Shown: piece by piece, positions 8,642-20,200 of the stretch
How the letters are laid out: every line of letters starts with the position of its first letter
Position numbering within the stretch: position 1 is the first letter of the stretch
Assembly: GCF_900460525.1 (NCBI RefSeq)
Contig: NZ_UHIY01000001.1
Location: forward strand, 2,418,001-2,482,000
Direction: 5' to 3'
DNA length: 64,000 nucleotides
Origin: Yersinia kristensenii
GTDB lineage: Bacteria; Pseudomonadota; Gammaproteobacteria; Enterobacterales; Enterobacteriaceae
Notes under the pieces: model-generated
What the model saw: only the letters and a program-made list of their open reading frames with translations
Told to the model about the DNA's origin: nothing
The model's database searches: none
Position numbers and translations under genes: made by a program

Positions 8642-9180
8642 GTGGATTAACCATTTTTAGTGATGAGCAGCCAGAACAGCCACTGTGGCAAAGCCGCGAT
8701 GCTGATGAAATTCAACAGCAATTGACCGCTATTGGCGTGCGTTTTGAGCGCTGGCAGGCGGATCGCGAACTGGGTGAAAACCCACAACCGGAAGCAGTGA
8801 TTGCCGCTTATCAGCATGAAATTGATCGGCTGGTGGCAGAAAAAGGCTATCAGAGTTGGGATGTGATCAGCATGCGCCCTGATAACGCGCAGCGCGAAGT
8901 GTTGCGCGAGAAGTTTTTATCAGAGCACACCCACGGTGAAGATGAAGTGCGTTTCTTTGTCGAAGGGAGCGGGTTATTTTGCTTGCATCTGAATGGCAAA
9001 ATTTATCAGATTTTGTGTGAAAAGAATGATTTGCTATCAGTGCCAGCAGATACCCCACATTGGTTTGATATGGGGTCTAAACCGAATTTTACCGCTATCC
9101 GCGTATTTGATAATCCTGAAGGTTGGGTGGCACATTTTACCGGCGATAAGATAGCCGATGCCTACCCGCGCCTGGATTAA
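8638..9180 (+). CDS. mtnD: Acireductone dioxygenase
   Basis: 180-residue cupin. Metal ligands are readable as the two His and Glu of [15 protein letters not shown] and a later His in [12 protein letters not shown]. With Fe2+ the enzyme gives formate and 4-methylthio-2-oxobutyrate, the substrate of YbdL; with Ni2+ it gives the off-pathway CO-forming reaction. It is the last gene of the mtnBCD unit and converges on mtnA across a 126-bp gap in which no clear intrinsic terminator was seen. Confidence 0.96.
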   Translation: MSGLTIFSDEQPEQPLWQSRDADEIQQQLTAIGVRFERWQADRELGENPQPEAVIAAYQHEIDRLVAEKGYQSWDVISMRPDNAQREVLREKFLSEHTHGEDEVRFFVEGSGLFCLHLNGKIYQILCEKNDLLSVPADTPHWFDMGSKPNFTAIRVFDNPEGWVAHFTGDKIADAYPRLD

Positions 9181-9306
9181 AAATATAAAATCTTTCAGTA
9201 CGGAGACTGGCGGGGCGACTGCACCGATGGGCGCTCCGGCGACTCTCGTCGCTACGACCCATTCGGCACATTTCCCCGCATATAAACGTTATTAACAGCA
9301 TGAAAT

Positions 9307-10359
9307 CTAAGGCGATAATACCGTCTTCGGCTGGAAGAAGCCTGCGGCGACTTGTTCTGGCGTGATAACACCGCTGTCTAATACCCAACCGCTAATTAAT
9401 GCGGCTGGGGTGACATCAAACGCCGGGTTATATACTGGAGCATCTTCTGGTGCCCATTGGCAATGACCAAACCCCCCAGACACGCCTTGGACTTCGCTGG
9501 CATCACGCTGCTCAATGGGGATTGCTGCACCATTCGGGCAATCAGGATCATGAGTGGTATGCGGAGCCGCCACATAGAATGGAATGCGGTGATAATGCGC
9601 CAATACCGCCAAACTATAGGTACCAATTTTATTCGCTACATCGCCGTTGGCAGCAATGCGGTCCGCACCAACCCAGATAGCATCTACTTTGCCCTGAGCC
9701 ATCAAACTGGCCGCCATCGAATCACAAATTAATTGATATGGAATACCCAACTCGCCCAGTTCCCAAGCGGTTAAGCGTCCGCCTTGTAGCAAAGGGCGGG
9801 TTTCATCAACCCACACTTGGCGGATTTTGCCCTGCTGATGAGCGCGCAGTAATACGCCAATAGCGGTACCAATGCCCGCGGTGGCCAGGCCGCCAGTGTT
9901 GCAATGAGTGAGTAAGTTACTGCCGGGTTTGACTAATTGTGCGCCGTGCTGGGCAATGCATTCACATAACTCGCGGTCTTCTTCGACCAGACGCAGCGCC
10001 TCGTGGGCCATGGCTTCAACCCAATTGGCTTGCAATAATGCCTGCTGCATCCGTGCCAGATTATTCATTAAATTCACTGCGGTGGGCCGTGATTCCCGCA
10101 GCGCAATCAGGGCTTGCTCAAGCTGCACTTGCGGTAAGCCGCGATCAGCCAGTAAAGCCAACAACAGGCTGGTTGATAAGCCAATTAATGGCGCGCCGCG
10201 CACCCGCAGCGCTTGAATATGCTCAATCAGTAATTCCACAGTATCGGCAGATAGCCATTCCTGGCGCTGCGGCAACGCCTGTTGATCAAGTATCCAAAGC
10301 TGATTATTGATAATTTTTAGGCTAGTGGTCTGTAAATCGAAGGTGTTAAGCGTCTGCAT
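9307..10359 (-). CDS. mtnA: Methylthioribose-1-phosphate isomerase
   Basis: 350-residue member of the eIF2B-like isomerase family. It shows [11 protein letters not shown] near residue 55, the catalytic Cys in [17 protein letters not shown] (about residue 153) and the catalytic Asp in [17 protein letters not shown] (about residue 235). It converts the MtnK product methylthioribose-1-phosphate to methylthioribulose-1-phosphate, which feeds MtnB. It is transcribed divergently from mtnK; a consensus MetJ box lies between the two. Confidence 0.95.
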   Translation of the reverse strand: MQTLNTFDLQTTSLKIINNQLWILDQQALPQRQEWLSADTVELLIEHIQALRVRGAPLIGLSTSLLLALLADRGLPQVQLEQALIALRESRPTAVNLMNNLARMQQALLQANWVEAMAHEALRLVEEDRELCECIAQHGAQLVKPGSNLLTHCNTGGLATAGIGTAIGVLLRAHQQGKIRQVWVDETRPLLQGGRLTAWELGELGIPYQLICDSMAASLMAQGKVDAIWVGADRIAANGDVANKIGTYSLAVLAHYHRIPFYVAAPHTTHDPDCPNGAAIPIEQRDASEVQGVSGGFGHCQWAPEDAPVYNPAFDVTPAALISGWVLDSGVITPEQVAAGFFQPKTVLSP

Positions 10360-10420
10360 TGTCAGTTAAATCCATGTTGCGTTATTGCATCTGGTTTCTT
10401 ATTCTGCCAACATATCTTAC

Positions 10421-10444
10421 GGATGTGTAGACGTCTATATGGTT
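10421..10444. promoter_or_regulatory. MetJ operator between mtnA and mtnK
   Basis: A perfect consensus octamer AGACGTCT at 10429-10436 is flanked in phase by GGATGTGT (5/8 match) and ATATGGTT (4/8 match). This is the arrangement expected for MetJ in a divergent promoter region. It matches the array upstream of mtnB, so the whole salvage cluster appears to be one regulon. Confidence 0.75.
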
Positions 10445-10553
10445 TTACGCCTAAATACGGAATTTTTTTGCTCGAACAGGGAATTATTTCACGGCTAAGC
10501 AAATGGTTGGCGGTGAGTGAATCAGAATTAGATAAAGAAAAAAGAGGTTGAAA

Positions 10554-11756
10554 ATGTCGCGCTACCATACATTTACTGCTGCAGATGCCGTTGAATATGC
10601 TCGCCAATTTGGTCAGATAGCTGACCCGCTGACCTTGGTGACGGCCGACGAAATTGGAGATGGAAATCTCAATCTGGTGTTTAAAATCCGTGATGCTGCC
10701 GGGATTAGTCGGGTAATTGTGAAACAGGCATTACCTTATGTGCGTTGTGTGGGTGAATCCTGGCCGCTGACCTTGGATCGTGCCAGAATTGAAGCAGAAA
10801 CCCTGCTGACTCATAGCCAATTTTGCCCACAGCATACGGTTAATGTCCTGCACCATGATGCAGAATTGGCAGTGATGGTGCAGGAAGATTTATCTGATCA
10901 TCAAATCTGGCGCAGTGAATTAGTTAAGGGAAAATACTATCCTCAAGCTGCGGGACAACTGGCTGAGTATTTAGCGCAAACCTTATTCCATACCTCAGAT
11001 TTCTATCAATCGGCTCAAGCTAAAAAGGCTGCTGTGAGTCGCTATACCAACCCGGAATTGTGCCAAATCACCGAAGATTTATTCTTTACTGATCCTTATA
11101 TTGATCATGAACGTAATAATTTCGACCCGGCGCTATTAGCGGATGTGTTGGCTTTACGTCAGGATAATGCACTCAAGTTAGCCGTGGCTTCGCTAAAGCA
11201 CCGTTTCTTGAGCAAAGCCGAGGCACACCTTCACGGCGATATTCACAGTGGCTCCATTTTTGTCGCGGATGGCCGCCTGAAAGCCATTGATGCCGAGTTT
11301 GGTTTTTATGGCCCGATAGGTTTTGATATCGGTACCGCGTTGGGAAATTTATTGCTTAATTACTGTGGGTTACCGGGATTAGCTGGCCCGCGTGATGCGG
11401 CGGCAGGTCGTGAACAGCGGCTGAAAGATATTCATATTCTGTGGGAAACCTTCGCTAGCCGTTTTCTGGCCTTAAGTGAGGAAAAAACCCAAGACTCAAC
11501 ATTGGCAACCGCTGGTTACGCACAACTGTTTTTACAGCAGGTTTGGCAAGATGCGGTGGGGTATTGTGGCAGTGAATTGATCCGTCGCACCATTGGACTG
11601 GCCCATGTGGCTGATCTTGATAGTATTGTTGATGATGAGATGCGTAGGGCGTGCCAACGTCATGTTTTGAGTTTGGGGCGTACTTTGATATTGGCTGCGC
11701 CACACATTGGTGGTGTTGATGATTTGATTGCTCGCATTAGGCAGAATGGGTTGTGA
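10554..11756 (+). CDS. mtnK: 5-methylthioribose kinase
   Basis: 400-residue kinase of the aminoglycoside-phosphotransferase fold. It shows the nucleotide-binding strand [12 protein letters not shown] near residue 37, the catalytic loop [14 protein letters not shown] (about residues 225-238) and the metal-binding [17 protein letters not shown]. It phosphorylates 5-methylthioribose, the entry step of this salvage route. The ATG at 10554 follows AAAGAGG; a TTG two codons upstream is also in frame but less likely. No nucleosidase gene (mtnN) is present here; it normally lies elsewhere. Confidence 0.95.
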   Translation: MSRYHTFTAADAVEYARQFGQIADPLTLVTADEIGDGNLNLVFKIRDAAGISRVIVKQALPYVRCVGESWPLTLDRARIEAETLLTHSQFCPQHTVNVLHHDAELAVMVQEDLSDHQIWRSELVKGKYYPQAAGQLAEYLAQTLFHTSDFYQSAQAKKAAVSRYTNPELCQITEDLFFTDPYIDHERNNFDPALLADVLALRQDNALKLAVASLKHRFLSKAEAHLHGDIHSGSIFVADGRLKAIDAEFGFYGPIGFDIGTALGNLLLNYCGLPGLAGPRDAAAGREQRLKDIHILWETFASRFLALSEEKTQDSTLATAGYAQLFLQQVWQDAVGYCGSELIRRTIGLAHVADLDSIVDDEMRRACQRHVLSLGRTLILAAPHIGGVDDLIARIRQNGL

Positions 11757-11802
11757 AATTGCTCGATGTAATACTATAGATTAATGATTGCCTCAATATA
11801 GT

Positions 11803-11830
11803 AACCCCGTTAAGTAATACGGGGTTTTTT
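11803..11830 (+). terminator. Rho-independent terminator of mtnK
   Basis: Stem AACCCCGT / ACGGGGTT with an 8-nt loop, followed by a run of six T at 11825-11830. Confidence 0.9.
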
Positions 11831-12396
11831 ATTATATAAATTACTATTGCGTATGGTATCTATAATTATTGAAAGTAGCATCACAAAAAATGACTGAATC
11901 ATTGATATTTAGGCTGGTTTAAATGTGATTAATATTTTTCACTGTTATTTTAATTATTTTTTTAACTTATCATTCTGTTTTTTTAAATTATGGTTTTGTT
12001 GCTTTTAATTATGGTTAATATGTTTTATAAGGATGTATTTTATTTTAACGTATATATTTCAGTTGATTATTTAATTACCATTCTATCTATATAAGTTAAA
12101 ATTATTTTAATCTTCAATTTTAATCTTTCTTTATTATTATCTCATGTAAATTATGATGCATCTATCACAAATAACTATTTGTTATAAATATGAAGTGGAT
12201 ATTAGTCTGAAACTACAAAGAACACTGTTTTAGTATGTTTGTATTTATTTGGTTGCGACACCCTGTTTAATTCTATTCTGTATTCTTTAATAAATATGTA
12301 ACTTGATAATTTAAACCCAACCCTATGGACCAGTGTTAAATAACTAATAATTTTTATTTAAACTGGAGTTATCATCATACTAAGCAGGCGTATTTT
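11831..12396. other. AT-rich gap upstream of the secretion locus
   Basis: About 565 bp of very AT-rich DNA with long T and A runs and no convincing ORF. Such DNA upstream of an adhesin operon commonly binds H-NS, but no specific site can be named. The promoter of the tpsB-tpsA-glycosyltransferase operon must lie in its 3' part. The only ribosome-binding candidate before tpsB is a weak GCAGG about 8 bases upstream of the ATG. Confidence 0.6.
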
Positions 12397-14190
12397 ATGC
12401 GATATTTTTATTGTCCAGAAAAATTATGGTGTCAGAATAAATTTAGAGCTCAAACAATAATAACGACCCTTTTTTTTTGCTCACAGGTAGTCTCCGCTCC
12501 TCAGATAATAAATGTACCGAATGCTGGTACGATTAGTAACGAAATACGGCAAACAACGCAGGAGCCATTGCGCGCACCACCGGAAGCTGAAGTCAAGCTT
12601 CCGCTTTTGGTTTCCCCCTCATTATCCAGCCGTTCTACAGTGGTGGAAAAAATCGTTTTACGTGAGGTCAAGTTCGAGGGTGATACCCAATTATTGCTGC
12701 CCAGCGATGGGAATAATAAAGTTTTACGAACCGTCATTACGCCCTGGTTGGGGCAACGATTAACCTTTAACGATTTACAAGCCATGACGTTAGCGGTAAC
12801 GCGTTTTTATCGACAACAAGGATTCGTTGCAGCTCAGGCAATATTACCGCCACAAACTATCCGTGAGGGTGTTGTCGTCGTCCGTATTCTTGCTGGCAGA
12901 TTAGATAAACCGGAAGTCAATAATCAGAGCAGGTTAAATACGGGCTTTGCTACTGCGGTGATTGAAAGTAATAGTTGCAGCAAGGAGGTGGGTTTTTTTG
13001 GTGATAAATATTGCGCAGCTTCTCCAGCTGAATTATCCCGCCTTGAAAGAACCGCCATTGTCCTTAATGAGATACCTGGTATTGACGCCTCGTTAGCATT
13101 GAAACCGGGAACCCAATCGGGAATGACAAGAGTCTATGCTGATATGACGCCGGGCCAAACTGCTATGGGATATATTGGTGCCGATAATCAGGGTAATGAT
13201 TACTCCGGTCACAATCGGTTATTAATGGGCGGCGCGTTGAATAATATAACGGGGTGGGGGGACCAATTACGCGCAGATTTGATTCTATCCAGTTCGGCCG
13301 ATGTATTCAATGGCATGTTGGACTATAACTTTCCTATTAATACTTATGGCACCCGTGCCGCAGTGAATTATAGCTATCTGGATTATACCCTTAAGGGGCC
13401 TTTCGATATATTGGATGCTCGCGGCCATTCTAATACTTGGGGCATTGATTTACGCCATCCGTGGACCCGTCATTCGGCAGCAAGAATTGATGTGAATATC
13501 GGTTATTATCAGGGCCGGATGCGAGATTCATTGATAATGCTACCGGAACAAAAACGTAATTTAGATGCTGGGGAGTTAGGTATTAATGGCACCTTTACTG
13601 CAATCCCTCGCGGGCTCAGCAATTTTAATTTACTGAGCACGGCAGGTCACCTGTCACTGGATGATGAATTCAGTAAGAACATAAATTCTTTGACTAATAT
13701 TAGCGGTACTTTTGCCCGTTTTAATTATCGTGTCGGTCATGATCAGGGTTTGGGCCCTAACTTTTCTTTCTTCAATCAATTTACCGGTCAGATGGCCAGT
13801 AAGAATCTTGATAGCTCACAAAAGCTATTGTTAGGTGGACCATTGGCGGTTCGCGCTTATGGTATTGGCGAAAGGGCGGTGGATAAAGGTACTGTTTTTA
13901 CCACCGAATTACGTGCTCACTGGCAACCTCCTCTCCCTGCTTGGACTGGTGTAGGAAATCAAATTACCTTTGCGGCATTCTTTGATCAAGGGTGGGGGTC
14001 TTATTATCGCCAACCTATCGAGGGCCTGACGGGGAATAATATTAACCTGTCTGGTTTCGGTGCTTATATATATCTCTCTCGTGCGGCAGATTATTCTTTG
14101 AATCTGACCTGGGCACATCGTACCGGCCAGGCTGCAACTCCTCAATCGGATAACGACCAACTTTGGCTTAGCGCTTACAAGATGTTTTAG
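12397..14190 (+). CDS. Two-partner secretion transporter, TpsB/HMW1B/ShlB family
   Basis: 597-residue Omp85-superfamily outer-membrane transporter. A signal peptide occupies about residues 1-33 (hydrophobic TIITTLFFCSQVVSA). Two POTRA domains span roughly residues 70-220, the first with FNDLQAMTLAVTRFYRQQGFVAAQAILPPQ. A 16-strand barrel follows; its L6-loop motif appears as V485-R-A-Y rather than the common VRGY. The protein ends in Phe, as expected for a Bam-inserted barrel. A Cys pair sits in the second POTRA region (NSCSKEVGFFGDKYC). It should export the TpsA encoded 40 bp downstream. Context with the glycosyltransferase makes HMW1B the best comparison. Confidence 0.93.
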   Translation: MRYFYCPEKLWCQNKFRAQTIITTLFFCSQVVSAPQIINVPNAGTISNEIRQTTQEPLRAPPEAEVKLPLLVSPSLSSRSTVVEKIVLREVKFEGDTQLLLPSDGNNKVLRTVITPWLGQRLTFNDLQAMTLAVTRFYRQQGFVAAQAILPPQTIREGVVVVRILAGRLDKPEVNNQSRLNTGFATAVIESNSCSKEVGFFGDKYCAASPAELSRLERTAIVLNEIPGIDASLALKPGTQSGMTRVYADMTPGQTAMGYIGADNQGNDYSGHNRLLMGGALNNITGWGDQLRADLILSSSADVFNGMLDYNFPINTYGTRAAVNYSYLDYTLKGPFDILDARGHSNTWGIDLRHPWTRHSAARIDVNIGYYQGRMRDSLIMLPEQKRNLDAGELGINGTFTAIPRGLSNFNLLSTAGHLSLDDEFSKNINSLTNISGTFARFNYRVGHDQGLGPNFSFFNQFTGQMASKNLDSSQKLLLGGPLAVRAYGIGERAVDKGTVFTTELRAHWQPPLPAWTGVGNQITFAAFFDQGWGSYYRQPIEGLTGNNINLSGFGAYIYLSRAADYSLNLTWAHRTGQAATPQSDNDQLWLSAYKMF

Positions 14191-14230
14191 CGCTTATCGG
14201 CATATTTGTCAGATTTAATGGACGTGAATA

Positions 14231-17200
14231 ATGAACAGTAAATTATACAAACTTGTTTTTTGTCATCGGTTGGGATGTTTGATTGCTGTCGGGGAATATA
14301 CTCGAGCTTATGGGCGTTCGTTTTCGTCTCCTGGAGGAAAATTAATTAATGATAATAATAAGACCGGAATATTAAGCCATCTGGCTATATTGATGGGATT
14401 AGCGCTCGGCACCTGCCCTTTACTGGTATTTGCTCATTCCTCACTGCCGGTTAACGGCAAGGTTGTTATTGGTCAAGGTGTATTGGATGTTAATAACACC
14501 ACCCTTACTGTGACTCAGCAAAGTGATAAGTTGGCGATCAATTGGGGCAGTTTTGATATCGCGCAAGGTAACAGCGTTATTTATAACCAGCCCGGGCAGC
14601 AGAGTATTGCACTGAACCGAGTATTAGGCCGCGATGCATCACAAATATATGGCAACTTAAAGGCCAATGGTCAGGTCTTTTTACTTAATCCAAATGGAAT
14701 TCTATTTGGTAAAGGCGCACAAGTTGATGCGGGGGGTTTAGTTGCCAGTACTAAATCTATGTCTAATAAAGATTTTATTAGCGGATGCTATACGCTGACC
14801 AGCCGTGGCCATGAAGGCCAAGTGATTAATCAGGCTAATTTGCGTACCACATCGGGCGGCTATATCGCGCTGATTGGTCAACAGGTTGATAATCAAACTT
14901 CAGGTATTATCAATACACCGCAAGGGAAAGTAGCACTAGCAAGTGGGGGCCGCGTTACTCTTAATCTGGACCATGGCAGTTTACTCGGAGTGCAAATTCA
15001 GGGTGAACAGGTCAGCACTTTGCTAAAAAACGGCGGGCTGATTCAGGCTGACGGCGGGGTTATCCAACTGACTGCTCTCGGTAAAGAGATGTTAATGAAT
15101 ACCGTGATTGATAATACCGGTATTTTGCAGGCGCGCGGTTTGGCTGAAAAAAATGGTGTTATTTACCTCGATGGTGGCAGTGATGGGATAGTGAGCCAGC
15201 AGGGAGTCATTAATGCCAGTGACCCGCAAGGCCACGGCGGCAATATTATTCTGCAAGGTAAAAACATACATTTGGTTGCTGCGAGTAAAATTGATGCACG
15301 TGGAGCCAAGGGCGGTGGCAAAGTGCTGGTCGGCGGCGACTGGCAAGGTAAAAATAAACTAATAAAAAATGCCCGCGCAGTCGTCATGGATAAAGGGGCG
15401 AATATTGATGTTTCCTCCTCGCATCAAGGAGCGGGCGGAACTGCTGTACTATGGTCTGAAGATTACACCGCTTTCTATGGCAATATTCATGCCCGTGGTG
15501 GATCACAATCAGGTGATGGTGGGAAGGTAGAAACATCCAGTAAGCACAATTTACAGGCTTTTGGTCAGGTTGATGCAAGTGCAACTCTCGGTAATAAAGG
15601 CCGTTGGTTACTCGATCCGGCCGAGGTCAACATTGTTGACAGTGGTGCTGAGAGTGGTTCATCGGTTCAGTCCGGGGATCTTCCTGCGGGATATGTGAAA
15701 AATGCACAGGTTTTTACGCCAACCGCCAATGTTGCACAAATACTGAATACCAGCATCAATACTCAGCTCGATCGTGGCACTAATGTGACGGTAACCACTA
15801 GTAATAGCAGTTTAACCAATTGCCGTTGGTGTAATATTACGGTGAGTGCTGATATTAATAAAACCGCCGGAGGCGATGCTACGCTGACATTGCATGCTGA
15901 TGGCAATATTACCATTAACAATAATATTTCGTCTAATGCCGGCAAGCTGAGCCTTAATTTGTTAGCGGGAAACTCCACCGCAGATTCTGTTATTACATTA
16001 AATAATGGTAATATTTTATTAAATAAAGGGGATTTACTAGCAAAATATGCCGATGATAAAAGTGCAACTCGTATTATTATTAATGGCGGACGATATGAGA
16101 TCGGTAACCTTACTCTGGAAGGTAATAGCAGGGTTGCTTCTCTCATTGGGGTGAGTATCACTAATGCCGTTAATATTTCCGTGGCAGGTGAAACGCGTAT
16201 TACCGGTGAAAGTAGTAATGTAAATAGGCAAGGGTGGCGTGGTATTGATGTATCTGATAACTCAGTGCTAACTGGTGCGGGTAATATGTCATTTACTATG
16301 AAGTCTAACTCTAACAGTTCGTGGATGGGAACATTCACTAATGCAACCATTACCAGTGATAAAGATATTATATTCCAGGCCAATGTTAGTGGGGATAATG
16401 GTGTGTCAGGAGGAGTGGATATTATTAATGGGAACATTTCTTCTAAGTCTGGCAATATTTCATTTGATATCAATGGAGATATTTTTACTCGGGCTAATCT
16501 TGGGTTGCGGATACTGGATTCACAAGTTAGTGCCAATAATGTTAACTTTAACATCAATGTCACTGGGGTTGATGCTTTCTTATTCAGAGACAGTAATCTT
16601 ACCGCTATAGCCGGCGATATTAATGCCAATGTCACTACCACCGCCAAAGGGATTTGGTTTTCAGGTAATACCAATGTAAAGGCCAGTGGCAATATCAATT
16701 TGCAAGGTGTGACCAGTAACTCTACTACTGCGGGTGCTGAAGCAATAAAAATAAACGGTAATGCCAGTAATGTTCTGGTTAATATGACTGCCGGTGGCAA
16801 TATATCGCTGGTTGCGGTTAATAATGGAACGGAAATCGGCAGTACCGTCGCTGGAGATTTTGCCACTATAACAGCTGAGAATGGAGATTTTAATTTAAAT
16901 GTTACGGGCATCAAGGGTAGCCCTATCAATAATGTCAATATCAGTGCTAATAATATTTTACTGAATGGCAATATCAGTGATAATGATGCCGTGGTGATGA
17001 CGAACACCTTTCTTACGGCTAAAGATGATATTAGAACTAATTTAAGCTCTCTCAAGTATAAAGCCTTTTATTTCAAAGGTAATGGTGGGATGAGTGCAGG
17101 TCAGAATATATCAATAGTTGGCAATACCTCTAATTCGTCTGTGCAGGCAATGACAATTATTGGGGACTCATCTAATAGAATAAATATTACTGTGGGAAAA

Positions 17201-20200
17201 AATATATCATTAACAGCTCAAAATTATGGCAATAAATCAGGCGCGGGTATTGGTATTGATAATGTTAATATTGAAACTAACAACGGAAACTTTACAGCAA
17301 ATAGCAATGGTTCAAAAAGTATAGCCCTCACCAATACCAATCTTACCGCAAATGAGATTGACTTTATCTCTGCTACTAATATTGCTGACGGATTGATTTT
17401 TGAAAATGCCAATATCACAGCAACTACAGGTAATATTAATGCCAATGTAAGTTCATCCAGTAATAAAGGGATTTTTATTAAATCTAATAGCTCGTTAAAT
17501 GCACAAAAAGATATTAATTTGAAGGGTGAGACACTTATTTCATCTGAAGGGATTAATATTGAAGGTTCTTCGAATGACTCCCGTAATAATATTACTGCCC
17601 AAGGGAATATCACTATTATAGGGAAGAATGGTGGCGGTAATCGTAATCAAGCCACATCTATTGATTTGGAAAATGTTAATCTGACATCAGCTACTAAAAA
17701 TATTAATGTTAATGGATCTTCTACTGGGTCAGGAAATGTTTATTTTAATAACATTAATTTTAATGCCTCACGAGGTAATGTTGCGGTTTATTCCGAATCG
17801 GTGACTTCACTACTGGCTGGCCAAAGTGGCACCTTAAGCTTGGGCGGGAATAGTGCCATAGTGGCTAATAATGGATCGTTTGTTGGCAAAGCACTGAATA
17901 CTACGCAGGGCACGGCACTTATTTTTAGAGCCAACAGTACCTTGTCGGTTGAAGGGAATATCGCGTTTCAAGGCGAGACAGATGGCACCGGTGCGACCCG
18001 CAAAGGGATTGAATTTAGTGGTGCCAATACATTCAATATTGCCAAGGGGAGTCAATTATCCCTGCTTGGTGAAAATAAAGGTGCGCAAGCTTCCGCAGGG
18101 GGCAATGGCATCGCCTATACCAGCCCCAAACAATTAACGATTAATAATAATGGTTCTTTAATAATGGAGGGGCGCGCAACCAGCGGCGTCGGCATTAACT
18201 TCCCTACCAGTAATAATACCGTGGTATTAAATGGTGAGGGTGACACGTTAATTAAAGGTAGTAGTGTTAGTGGCAGTGGGGTGGCAATTTCTGGTGTGGT
18301 TAATAACAGCCCCGGCTCGGTCACTATTGAAGGCACCAGTACCGATGGCACTGGGGTTCATCTCTTCAGCGCAGAGCATCAAGTTAATCGTATTAATGTG
18401 ACTGGAAGTTCAACCCATGCCGATGGTCTACGCATTAGCGGCAATGCGACGATTACCGATACTGTACTGACCGGAAAATCAATTAATGGTAGTGGCGTGA
18501 AAATGGGTTCACTGCCAGGTTCTAATATTGTGACTTATACCGTATTGGATAATGCCACGCTCAATGGCGGCAGTACCCACGGTAAAGGCGTAGAGGTAAC
18601 CGGTGATATCAAAGGTATTCATCAGAGTGTTATTAATGGCACCACCAATGGTATTGGTTATGGCCTTGATATAGCACAGAATTTAAATGTCACTGGCACC
18701 AGTGAAATCGATTTATTGACCCTAAAGGGCGTGGCAATAAACGATACCGGTACTGGGATAAAACTCAATGGCAATAACGATTTAAGTAATACCAGCTTAA
18801 ATGGTTCGGCGGTAGATGGTGTTGCATTAGATATCACCGGCTCACTGACCAATCAAGGCAAGTCGGAATTGAGTGGTACCGCGTCTGGCACCGGTATTGG
18901 TGTACAGATTAATGGCTCTCTGAGTGGCAGTGTAGTGAATGGGACTGCGGTCAGCGGCATTGGTATCCAGGTCATGAATGGCGTGCTTGACGATAACCGC
19001 ATCAATGGTATCTCGGCTACTGGTACCGGGGTTAGCGTTGATGGTAGCACCGTGCTTAATAATACTGCGCTGGTTGGCAATAGCACTGATGGCAAAGGGG
19101 TGGGGATCGCAGGTGACCTGACGGGTAGCCACGGCAGCTCAGTGCAGGGAGATGTGGTCAATGGCACCGGTGTGTATATCGATAGAGATGCCATTCTTTC
19201 CGGGAGCGCCTCTGACGATCTGTTAGCGATTAGCGGTAATGCGACGGGTGATAAAGGCACCGGTGTTCAGGTGGGTACTGGTATTCAGTTAGGGGGTAAT
19301 AACACCCTTAATAACACCACCTTAGCTGGTAATGCCACCGACGGCACCGGCGTCGATATCACTGGCCCACTGATCAACCAAGGCAATAGCACGGTGGACG
19401 GTAAAGCCCCTGACGGTAACGGGGTGGAACTCAATGGAGCGATCACCGGCGGCACGATCAATGGCACCTCGGATAGTGGTTCGGGCATCAAAGTCGATGA
19501 CGATACCCAACTGGATAACGCCACGCTGAACGGTAACAGCCCGGACGGCAAGGGCGTGGAGATCGCCGGTAACCTGACCGGCAACAATGGCAGCGCGGTG
19601 CACGGCGATACCGTTAATGGCACCGGGGTGGATGTGGTGCCGAATGCGGCGCTGACTGGCGGCGGCACTGACGACCCACTGGACGTGACCGGCAATGCCA
19701 CGGGTGATAGCGGCACCGGGGTGCGATTGGAGGGCAATAACACGCTGGATAACACCACGCTGGCCGGTAATGCCACCAAGGGCGCGGGGGTGGATATCGA
19801 CGGCCCGCTAACCAATAAAGGCAATACCACGGTGGACGGTAAAGCCACTGACGGTAACGGGGTGGAACTCAGCGGCGCGATCACCGGCGGCACGGTCAAC
19901 GGCACCTCAGATAGTGGTTCGGGCATCAAAGTCGATGGCGAATCCAGTCTTAATAATGCCACGCTGAACGGCACCAGCCCCAATGGCAAAGGGGTGGAAG
20001 TCACCGCTAACCTGAGCGGCAACAATGGCAGCGCGATGCACGGCGATACCGTCAATGGCACCGGGGTGGATGTCGGTGAGAATGCCACTTTGAGCGGCGG
20101 CGGCACTGACGATCCACTGGAAGTGACCGGTAACGCCACTGGCGATAACGGCATCGGGGTGCAACTGGAGGGCAATAACACGCTGGATAACACCACCTTA

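Noticed and set aside
9181..9306. Possible terminator between mtnD and mtnA
   Set aside because: Only imperfect GC pairings (repeated GGCGACT/GTCGC words) are seen, with no clean stem and U-tract.
11831..12396. JUMPstart/ops element for RfaH upstream of the long adhesin operon
   Set aside because: I looked for the GGCGGTAGC core and did not find it.
15763..17055. 430-codon minus-strand frame
   Set aside because: Shadow of the Asn/Ser/Thr-rich tpsA passenger; the Leu/Pro/Val/Ser-rich product is the usual reverse reading of such codons.
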